Part shown: in pieces, positions 53,661 to 64,000 of the stretch
Position numbering within the stretch: the first letter of the stretch is position 1
Layout of the letters: the number at the start of each line of letters is the position of its first letter
Notes under the pieces: generated by a model
Seen by the model: only the letters and a program-made list of their open reading frames with translations
Told to the model about the DNA's origin: nothing
The model's database searches: none
DNA from: Eulemur rufifrons
Lineage: Eukaryota; Chordata; Mammalia; Primates; Lemuridae
NCBI RefSeq assembly: GCF_041146395.1
Contig: NC_091002.1
Span: 8,922,501-8,986,500 of the forward strand
DNA: 64,000 nt
Direction of reading: 5' to 3'
Translations under genes and position numbers: made by a program

Positions 53661-55589
53661 GGGAAAATGATCTCAAGGAGAAGGAAGTTATCAGTGGGGC
53701 TCACATGTGTGAGAGGTCGGGCGAGCTGAAGCGGGGAAGGTTTCCTCTGGGCTCCTTGAAGTTTGGGTCCCTTCAGTGGGGTGAGAGGAGGGGATTGGAT
53801 TGGTTCCTAGGTATCCACACCCCAGACCTGCCCTCTTTTACTCAACCTGGCAGCTAAATTTGAATGGATCTTCGGAATCCTCTTGGATTTCTTACATCTG
53901 GGTTTTTTTTTCCCCCAATGGCACTGCAACATTTTAAATAAAGTTTAAATTTAATATGATCTTAGATGACATCCACCCATATTTGTTGTTTCAAAGTTTA
54001 CTCCAGGAGCCTGGTTCAGGCGTTTCTGCTGACTGGATACTTCTTAGCATTCTCCGTGGGAGACCAAGTCCTGGACGTCAGGGCACAGTGGGGCTGGGGC
54101 TTATTTTAGGAGATCAGAATCCAAATACAGGAAGTGAGAGGTTAGACTTTACCTTTGTAGCACCGGAAGCAAAGTTTTTAAAAATTCTGAAGATAGTGAC
54201 ATGTCATTAAAAAGAGTTTCAGTATTTTCCAGCCATCTTAGTCTCCCTGTTCTGCCGGGTTTTGCGGTTCAGCAGTAGTTAGAGGCAGTCTTCAGAGCAG
54301 CATTGCTAGTGATGGTTTCTTTTAACTAGTCCAGAATCTGTGTCCCAGGATGGCAGAAATCAAAGAGGGGCTGGCTCAAATGCTGACCCCAAGAGTATGG
54401 TTTAACTTGCCCACCCTTTCAAGCCCTGGCCCCAATTTATCCCAAGTGCTTTAATTTGGCACCACCAGTTTGGTTCATAAATAACCTCGGGGAGGAATTT
54501 CCGTTTAGGTTGCTGCAGCTGTAGCTGGGAACCCCATTGCCCAGGTCGGGGTCTATCAGTGCAGGCAGCCGTATCCTGAGCAAGTTATAAGACAAGGGCA
54601 TGTGGAATCAGATAAAGTTAAACCTTTATCTAACATATGCCATGTGTCCAACCTGTAGCACACCCCAGAAAGGGAAGATAAAGTGTGATGCCACATCTCA
54701 GTTGTCAGGACACCGAGCCAGGTTTAGGAGAAAGAATTACACCCCCCCCCCCCCATCCCTAAGAGAGGGAGAGCACGACCACGACCCTCCCTGATGCTAC
54801 CAGAGTTAAAGGTGTCCAGTGCTCTGGAGTATTGGCACTTTTAGTTTTTCCTTTGAAAACCAAAGAAATAAGATCTCAAACTATAAACTTTTGAAGTCAT
54901 TTTAAGGCCCCTGGAAAAGGTCCTTCCCTGGAAGCCCCAGACTGTCCCTGTTGCTGGAAAGGAACACTGGCCTTGTGGGCACAGCCCAGGACTGTCCACA
55001 CCTGAGCCAAAGTGCCTGTCAGTTTCCCTCTGACTTATTTCAAGTCTGTTGATGCTGTGACTTCCAGGTCAATGACTCTTCCCAGACCAGCAAGCCAAGT
55101 CAGTGTGGTCCAAAGCAGACCACGAGGGTTCCTGGAATCTGGCAGGGGGTGGGGGGAATTGAGCCCTGTGGACCCCTCGCCTGTGAGGCAGGCTCGGATC
55201 AGCCCGCAGCAGAAAAGCTGGGCAGTAGGCAAGGCTAGGCGGCCTGCAGCCCAGCGCTTGGTCAGCCAGGACAGTATTAAAATAAAGGAAGCATTTGGCA
55301 AGAGGCCCCAGATATCTTAGTTGGGCTCTTCTCCCCCAACAAGGATTTGGGTGCATGCAGCTTACATGGGGAGTAATTCCAGGAAGCGCAGGAAGTGGAT
55401 GGGAAGTGGGCGGGAACTGGGGCCAATGCACCACTCATCACCCGGAGTTTCCCAGGCCAGAGTTCCCCAGGCGACAGGGGCCCAGGACTGTGGGACTGTT
55501 GGGACACAGTTACTGATGGGTGCATCCTCCATCTCCACGTTGTGGCTGAGGCTGACTCCAGCCTGCCAGCCTGAGGACTGCATCTTCAT
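53661..55589. other. No gene seen
   Basis: Unique-looking sequence with low repeat content. 54476-54485 and 53935-53945 carry AATAAA-like strings without context. Minus frames at 55035-55643 overlap plus frames and show no motif. Confidence 0.4.
54742..54754 (+). repeat. Poly-C run of 13
   Basis: An uninterrupted mononucleotide C tract; unstable in copying and a likely sequencing error site. Confidence 0.9.
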
Positions 55590-56240
55590 CGCTTGCGGGA
55601 GGATGCCAGGGCGCACGGCGCAGTGACGAGAGCTGGGCTGCACAGCCGGAGAGCAGCGCCGGCTGCACCAGGAACGCCTTCACTTTTCTGACTCATCGTC
55701 TTTATTCCCACGTGGTTCCTTAGGGAGAACAAATGCAACTCGGTATGTGCGTACCCCTGGCTGGTGAGAGCTGGGGCTTTTCTGGAAGAAGCTATTTGCA
55801 GCTCACCACGGACCCTCCTTCCTCTGCAGCCGCGCTGCCCATCCACCGCACCGTCAGGCACACAGACCTTGCCACTTTCGGCTGGGCGGGCCCAGAGCCG
55901 GAGAGTGGCTGCGGACAGGCCTTGCCCGCACATCCTCTGCGATGAGGCTCAGGTCCCCTGTGTGGCTGCTGAGCGGTGGCGTGGGGGCTTCCCTGCTGGA
56001 GACAGGAAAGTGAGCAGCAGCGGGCATGAGACGTCTGAGCGAGGCCCAAGATCCTCCACCATCCGTCCAGGAAAGAAGCTGCCAGCAGGGCCCTCCTGCG
56101 GCCATCTGTTTCCTCTTGTCCAGGACATGCTGGTTTGCCCAGAAGTCATGGATCGCACCCAAGGAGCTCATCTCCGAGAAGAGCTGGTGGGACACCGGGG
56201 GCGCGCTATTCCATCAAACCGGGAACCCTGCCCAGGGACA
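55590..56240. promoter_or_regulatory. Second, weaker CpG-rich patch
   Basis: By hand count roughly 30 CpG occur in the 500 bases from 55605, with GC content near 60 percent, far above the surrounding sequence. No repeat explains it. Inside lies an acceptor-like CTTCCTCTGCAG ending at 55829 and a donor-like AAA|GTGAGC at 56008/56009. Could be an internal promoter, enhancer or non-coding exon. Boundaries and counts are by eye. Confidence 0.45.
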
Positions 56241-57668
<1,428 letters not shown>

Positions 57669-57719
57669 ATGCATTTCTTAATGTACAAATTCTAGAGCTA
57701 ATATTGTCTTCATCATCCT

Positions 57720-58560
57720 TAACCACACGATGATGTTAGAGTCTTCTTCCTTTCTTACATTATTGTTCTATATTTCAGTTCCTTCTAACTTTATAGCACC
57801 AGAATTAATCATTGTTATTGTCATTATGTTTGTTTTCTGTAGTCAGTGCTTATTAAAGATTACTCATATTCTAACCTTACTTTCCATCTTGCATCTCAGT
57901 TTTACTTTCTGTGATGTTTCCTTTTGTCTGGAGAATGTACTTCAGTGGTCTTACTAAGTCTCTCAGAGGTTCATTCTTTCAGTCTTTGGACAAATGCATG
58001 TTCTCATTTGTGAATGATAGTTTAGGTATAGAATTCTAGGGTGAAGGTGTTTTCTCTCACACAAACTGAAATTATTTTTTCTTTTCTTATGGTTTCTGTT
58101 GCTGTTGTTCCTCTTGGTTTGTTTTTTTTTTTTCCTATAAGAGATATAATTTTTTTTCTCTAGTTGAGATCATATTTTTGTCTCTTGTATAGTTACTGTA
58201 AGACATTCAGTGTGGAATAGCTTTCATTTACCTTGCATTATGTGTATCTGAATCTGCAAATTCACATCTTCCATTAGTTCAGATATTGCCTTTCCTCATC
58301 CTCAGTGTTCTCTCATTCTGGAATTCCCAGGCTATTCTTCCAGAATTTCTGTGAGTTGACTGAGAGACATTCTCATTTTTATCTTCCTACCTTTTATTAC
58401 ATCTTTCACATTTTCCATCTTATGCTGAAGTCAAGGTAGTAGCATCAGTTCCCTATTCCAGTTCAATTCCCCCATCAGATATTTCTAGGTTGCTTATTAA
58501 CTCATCCATCATTTTTTTAATTCAAAATGTATTTCTATTTCAGGAAATTCTAATTTACCT
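57720..58560 (-). mobile_element. Probable very old L1-type sequence, minus strand
   Basis: T-rich strand with 'TCTGGAGAATGTACTTCAGTGG' (57930-57951), 'GTGAATGATAGTTTAGGTATAGAATTCTAGG' across 58010-58040, and 'GAATTTCTGTGAGTTGACTG', the pattern of reversed old L1 ('...gataattttgctggatatagaattctagg'). Confidence 0.5.
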
Positions 58561-61160
58561 TATCTCTTTTGATAATATATTTTTCCCCATGTGGAGTTGG
58601 TGGTTCCTCCATGTATGCCTTGAATATCTTTAAAAAAACTTATTTCATCCATTAACCGAAGTTCTTGGAAAGCTGCTTTATCTGTTGATTCAGGCTCATG
58701 GTGGACTGTTTCTTGGTAAATTTTAAAATTTTGAATTGTGATGCACCTTGGGAGAACTCTAACCGAAAACTGTCCTTGAGGATTTCCTGAAGCAAGGCTG
58801 TGTCTGACAGGTATCCCTTGGAATCTCTGACTTGGGGCCACATTTTAGGTTAGTTTGTTGCGTTAGGAATTTCCTGACTGCACAAATACTAAAATTTAAA
58901 CCCCAGATCCACACGATGTTGCGTTTCCAGCAAACAGCTTTCCCCAGTGCCAGGCCAAGTGGGCAGCCCCCGTCTTTCCCTCGCTGCACCAGTGGGCAGA
59001 GGGACTCCAGTCAGCACCCTCTGTGGATGTGTCATTCTCCGGGGTTTCCATATTTGTGTAGGTTTCAGTTCCCACTCCTTCCTTGAGGAGACCCACGAAA
59101 ACCCACGCCGTGTTTGTCAAGACTGGCCTCTCTCCCAGGGATGCAGCAACATCAACTGTGGGGAAGGCTTCGTGTTTCACTTCCCTCCTTAATTTTAGCC
59201 TCTGAAAATCTTCCTTGCTTTCTTGCGACCTCAGCCAGGCCTGTAAAGAAATCTTTGCGATATTATGTGGCATATTGAGATGCTTTGTTGCAGGAAGGGT
59301 TTAAAGTTAGCCTGGCACAGTGTTTAAAGTTGATTCTCCGGAGAAATTTGAAGATCTGAGCACCAGGTCTGTGTCTCAGCAGGACCGGGAGTGTCTAATT
59401 TACCACCTGTGTTACTCTTCTCACCCCTGTTGGCATTTATGATACACATTCAGCCTACTTTTTAGGACTTTAAGGCTCACTTCTGCCAAAGCCCATCAGC
59501 CAAAGGCCAACAAGAGCACACTTATGATCAAATAAAATTGGTGGTACGTAGGGAGTGTAGCAAGAAAATGGAGTGTGTGGAATCTTTGGAGCCTCTTCGC
59601 AAGGAAGAGAAGGTTCCTAAAGGATTGGGGCCTGTGCCAAATGGTGCTCAGGGGCAGTCAGGCAGGGGCAGGTCTGGACGGGTCTTGAGAGGAGGCACTG
59701 ACACTGTGGCAACTGGGTGTCAGTGGTCTGTGCAGGAGGCAGAGGAACCAAGCAGGGAGGGGTTGGTAAGAAAGGGACCGAAGGCAGTTTTGCAGCTGCA
59801 GTAGGTTTCTTGTGCAGAAATGAGGCTTATGGTGTGTCCTGTTGGAAACACTGTATCATCAGCAGGGCTAATTTTTCATTTTCTCTCTTCTTGGGGCTTA
59901 CCTAAACCTTTCAGGGAAATGTTTTTGTCCCAGAGAGATTCCTTGTTTCAAAGGAAAGCTCAGATCTTGTGACACAGGCAGAAGGTGACGGGAGAAACTA
60001 CCTGGTTTGGTCCTGCCTATGTCCCAGCTTCTGGTTTCCTGCCGGTTCTGGTTCACAAGGGCCCGTGACAGGTGTGACTCATCTCATAGTCAATGCTGGA
60101 GCATACCTCTCCAAGTCTGGGTTGTCACTCTTGAAAGCTCAGTCTTTGGAACATTAAGGAATTCACCTAAGAAGTTCCTGTTTCCTGGCAGCCTGGGGAC
60201 CAGCAGTGAGGACCATGGCCACCCTGACTTCCTCCAGACTTTGTCCTTTGTCAGTGGTCACAGACACACCCCCGGGGAACTGAGCCTGGCCTAGTGGGTT
60301 CCCTGGAGTGGGAGCACCCCAAGCACCCCTTCAGTTTGTGTTCCTTGACCTCATTAGGCCTGTGAAGCCCATCACTCGCTAGCAGGTAACTGCAGAGTAA
60401 ATGGCCACAGGAATAACTCGGGGTATTAGCCCAGGAAGGCTGGATTGAAATGTGACTCATTTTCTCATCAGTCAGAGATCTGATGACTAATTTCAGCTAC
60501 TGATATTTTCTGTTTCCCGACTGAGCTGTTCTCTGATTCTCATTTGAAGGTCCACGAAGCAGCTTGAGAGTTTATTATGTTAATTAATTGGGAGATGGGG
60601 CGTGGATACAGTCCATGAGATTGTGCATTCATTTCTGAACCTTGTAAATAAAGAAACTGTTTCTATTTTGAGGAAGCACTTAGTTACAGGAAAACTGCGA
60701 GGGAATAATCATTCTTTTTGTTTTTATGCTTTTGGTTTATTTCAGCAAATCTGAGGTTTAGTAAAAACCCATCGTACAAGAAAAAGCAAATCACTCTACC
60801 ATTTTGTTTCTGTGGCTACTTGATATCTCATGTTGTACCCTAAGTATTTACGATTCACATCATTCATGATGTGAATTATGAGATGGCAGTTTCCTCACTC
60901 TGGGTTCATTTCTGTGAACTTGGGAAGGTAAGAAACACTGAGTTCTTGAAGTTTCTTTTTACCCTTTCCATGAAATGGATCCTAGCAACAGCCAATCCCT
61001 GTCCCAGTTCCACAGGAGGTGTCTCTACTGTGATACAGAGAATGGCAGCCTCTCAGCTGTTTTGATCCTTTGCAAATTTATACTACTTGTGAAACTCCGG
61101 GTGCACTGGGAACCCTTAGTGCACTGTGAATTTTTTGCTGTCCCTCTCCCTCGCCCTGTG
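58561..61160. other. No gene seen
   Basis: Mostly unique-looking. Frames around 58560-59273 (minus) and 59538-59804 (plus) have no recognisable domain. No splice-supported exon found. Confidence 0.45.
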
Positions 61161-61169
61161 TCTCTCTCC

Positions 61170-61170
<1 letters not shown>

Positions 61171-61204
<34 letters not shown>
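61171..61204 (+). repeat. (CA)n microsatellite
   Basis: About 17 perfect AC units after 'CTCTCCTTT'. Confidence 0.97.
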
Positions 61205-61207
<3 letters not shown>

Positions 61208-61800
61208 CCACCACCATCAACATCACAAAAACCCCGGAATGTCAGTATTGCAGATGAAACCCATTTTGTAACTAACCCATGCTAAGGGATTTTCTGGGTA
61301 AATGTTATAGTCTGTGGTTCTCTCTCTCTTTTAATTTATTTTTTCTTTAATATTGGATTTCTCCAATTCTAAGATGCGCATTTTTTTTCTTTTCACATTT
61401 TAACATTTTGGAAATTCTGAAATAGGGATGCCTCTCACAACCGTGGCTTTTGACCACTTGATGAAATATGACAAGGTTTCCCCCTGGAGCATACCTTTAT
61501 GTGATGTGGGCAAATCTAGATGAATATTGACTACATAAAGCAATAATAAAGTATTGTGGCATGTATATATATATGTTTAATATATAATTTTATATGTTTT
61601 TTAAATCGTACATATAAAAATAAAGACAGTAGTACTACGTTGGTAGATTGTAATCAGAATTAATGTGTTTAAGGTTCTTATATTTTCCAGAAAGCAGTTA
61701 AAGAAGTAATTTATATTAACTTCCAGTAAGTTCTAAGGTACCGTATCTTAGGCTTGAACACCAATGCCATTAGTTCTTTTTTTGAGGAATGTGCTTTCTT
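61205..61800. other. No gene seen; A/T-rich
   Basis: Contains (TA)-rich 61563-61620 and T runs; no repeat family or exon recognised. Confidence 0.45.
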
Positions 61801-62435
61801 AAATGTGGTAAAATATATATAATGTAAAATTTGTCCTTTTATTCATTTTTAAATGTACATTCCAGTGGCATTAAAAACATGGACATTGTTGTGCAACCAT
61901 CACCTCCATCGTCCCCAGAACTTTTCATCATCCTAAAATGAAACTTTGTCTCCATTAAGCAATAACTTTCTATCCTCTCTCTCCCAGCCCCTGGCAACCA
62001 CTATTCTACTTTCTGTCTCTAGATACCTCCTAGAAGTGGAATCATTCAGTATTTGTCCGTTTGTGACTATTTTTTTTCACCTAGCATATTGTCTTCAAGG
62101 TTCATCCACTTGGTAGCACGTATGAAATTTTCCTTCATTTTTAAGGCTGAGTAATATCCATTGTAGTATATGCCACGTTTTGTTTATTCATTCTTCTGTC
62201 AGTGGGCATTTTGGTTGTTTCCACCTTTTGACTAGTGTGAATAAATAATGTTGCTGTGCACTTTGGTGTCCCCAAATATCTGTTGGTGTCCCTGCTTTCA
62301 ATTCTTCAGGGTATACACTCGGCTGCGTTATATGGTAGCTGTGTTGAATTTTTGAGGAAACAGCATACTGGCTTCCACAGCGGCTGCTCCATTCCCATTC
62401 CCACCAGCAATGCACAGGGGTTTGATTTCTCCACA
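61801..62435 (-). mobile_element. Old L1 (L1M) 3' end, minus strand
   Basis: 'GTTGTGCAACCATCACCTCC' (61888-61907), 'CCCAGCCCCTGGCAACCAC' (61983-62001), 'GGCTGAGTAATATCCATTG' (62145-62163), 'TTCACTTGG..' and the reverse ORF2 end 'CACAGCGGCTGCTCCATTCCC' (62376-62396) give a continuous reversed L1M 3' UTR plus ORF2 terminus. The minus-strand frame 62188-62436 is the remaining ORF2 reading. Confidence 0.92.
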
Positions 62436-62964
62436 ATGAAGTGAATTTTAAAGTCTATTTTTATGTGGCTATTCTAGCTAGGATAATAATGGTAATGAAA
62501 TTTCCAGACCTTTCCCCTGGGCTCCTAACATATCTGTCCCTTACCCCAATCCACTTCCCAGAGGCAGCGCCTACTTACCTCTCTCTTCTGACAGTTGTTG
62601 GCCTTGTGCCTTGACTTGTGTTCGTCCAATTTTTTCTTGATCCGTCGACTTTAGAGTCTGTCCAGTGGACTCCCTGCTTTGAATGGAGAGAAGTTAGCTC
62701 ATTTAAGGTTAGAATTTAGTTCACTTACAGTACTGCCTGTCTCCTCCCCCTGCTCCCAGCTTTTCAGGGCTGTATTATGTCGAGTTCTTCCCTTGGTTAC
62801 TATTATGTCTTTAAATGAGCATCACTAAGCCTCCACCCTGCCGGGTGAGGCTGTGGTTAGCACCTGTGCCCACGCTGCTTCTCTCTCTCCCATTCGCCTT
62901 CCTTTTGAGATTGGCTGTGTCCTCACTTTTACATGGTACTGAGTGAGTCTAGCTCGCTGCCAGG

Positions 62965-63190
62965 AGTCAGGCCTCCTGGGTGTGAAATCCAGCTCTGTGG
63001 CTTATGGGTAGAAGACCTTATGCAAGTTACTTCACTTCCAGATGCCCCAGTTTCTACATCCAAAATTTGTATTACAGCAGTACCTACTTAAAGGGGTTAT
63101 TGTGAAAATTCAACAGGATAACCCTTGTAAAGATGCTACACAGTACCTGATGTTTGGGGAAACGTCCAATGCTTCTTGGCCAAAATGATG
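62965..63190 (+). mobile_element. MIR SINE, plus strand
   Basis: 'CCTGGGTGTGAAATCCAGCTC' (62974-62994), 'TGCAAGTTACTTCACTTCC' (63022-63040), 'TACAGCAGTACCTACTTAAAGGGG', 'TGTGAAAATTCAACAGG' and 'TACACAGTACCTGATG' follow the MIR order over its full length. Confidence 0.9.
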
Positions 63191-63205
63191 ATGATGATAA
63201 TGAGG
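63183..63205 (+). repeat. (ATG)n short microsatellite
   Basis: Imperfect ATGATGATGATAATGAGG run at the end of the MIR. Confidence 0.8.
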
Positions 63206-63639
63206 ATGACAACTTAGACAATCCTTACAATCTGTTTTTAAATTATGTTTGGTCTATATGTAGATTCCAAATGTTAAGTTATTAAACATTCCTTCTCATG
63301 ATTCTATAAGCATTATTACTATCAACCCAAGTTATGATGATAAAATAAAATTGCGTCTGTACTAGCTCCCAGTATCATGACCCCTGGACCAGAGGAAGGG
63401 GAATAGTCTTAGTTTCCAGGTCAAACGGATTCTGCCTTTTTAAATTCTGCAACTGCTCAACATAATGGAAAATTTTGTTTTGCTTTATATTTGGGTCCAT
63501 GGAATTCCTATGCAATTTTTCTGGGGGTGTGTGTAGTTTTTTTTCTTTTGTTTTGTTTTGGAGTTTCGAAATGGCTTTCTTTTCACATTGAAGAAAGAAA
63601 TCTACATCTTATTCACAGCATCCCTTGAGTCTTAGAACT
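63191..63639. other. No gene seen
   Basis: A/T-rich unique-looking sequence with (TTTTG)-type runs at 63540-63560. Confidence 0.45.
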
Positions 63640-64000
63640 TTGTATGCTGTCACTTTTGTTCACGAAGATGGTCTTTGTGAAGCCCACTGATGTTTATGAC
63701 ACATGGGACTCACCATACTGAGACTTCTTTCTATTCATTTCTAAATCTAGTCACTGTTTTCACTGTTTCCCTACCCTCTGTTATCCAGATCCTTGGTTTT
63801 CACTGTTGTTTTTTCTGGGTAAATTTGTAACTTACTCATTCAGACACTCTGTGTGCGAGAACAATTTTCTAATTCATTAAAATATTTACACCATCATTGT
63901 TTTGTTTCATTTTTTGTTTTTGCTCACACTTGAATGATTGCTTGGTTGGGTACATAATTTAAAAGTTTCCTCTCTCAACTTTGAAGACATCATCCTGTTG
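63640..64000 (-). mobile_element. Possible old L1 fragment at the window edge, minus strand
   Basis: 'GCTTGGTTGGGTACATAATTTAAAAG' (63941-63966) and 'TTTGAAGACATCATCC' (63980-63995) resemble reversed old L1 ('ttggctgggtatagaattctaggttgaa...gaaggcattgctccattg'). The element continues beyond the window. Confidence 0.45.

Overview
The window reads as nuclear DNA of a strepsirrhine primate (lemur or galago group). The evidence is the Alu copy at 32422-32728. Its minus-strand consensus carries the 'GCATCAGCCTAGCTCACAG' block and a duplicated 'TATTTTTAGTTGACTGGC' / 'TTTCTATTTTTACTAGAG' linker, which I know from lemur and galago Alus but not from monkey or ape Alus. The L1 3' end at 44445-45225 also matches strepsirrhine-type L1 from memory. 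The rest is an ordinary mammalian repeat mix: MIR, L2, old L1, MER5 and MER1 hAT elements, MaLR and class I ERV LTRs.

Layout. 1-17.3 kb is intergenic-looking DNA with several LTRs (about 415-950 tentative, 1490-2110, 2494-3101, 8667-8988, 13090-13497, 13991-14350) and MIR/L2 pieces. 17.38-18.53 kb is a strong CpG island with no TATA box, GC boxes and a perfect splice donor on the plus strand after position 17784. This is the one convincing gene landmark: probably the promoter and non-coding first exon of a gene transcribed to the right. From 18.5 to 64 kb I see no exon I can assign to a known protein, which fits a long first intron, an intergenic region, or both. That stretch is filled with old L1 (28.2-29.3, 29.9-30.9, 47.1-47.9, 61.8-62.4 kb), three Alus (25.1, 32.4 and 57.4 kb), an MST LTR (32.8 kb), two MER1 hAT elements (42.9 and 51.7 kb), and an L1 with a 5' inversion (44.4-46.5 kb). 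A weaker CpG-rich patch lies at 55.6-56.2 kb.

No protein-coding gene, tRNA, rRNA, snRNA or CRISPR array could be supported. Nearly all open reading frames are chance ORFs in GC-rich DNA or relics of L1 ORF2. I did not find a new biological system. The most useful observations are the CpG-island promoter and donor, the second CpG patch with splice-like edges, the twin-priming L1, the elements with readable target-site duplications, a palindromic CRE inside an Alu, and a short segment with two 12-bp hairpins. Repeat family names come from memory of consensus sequences, and edges are accurate to about 10-30 bases unless a target duplication is stated.
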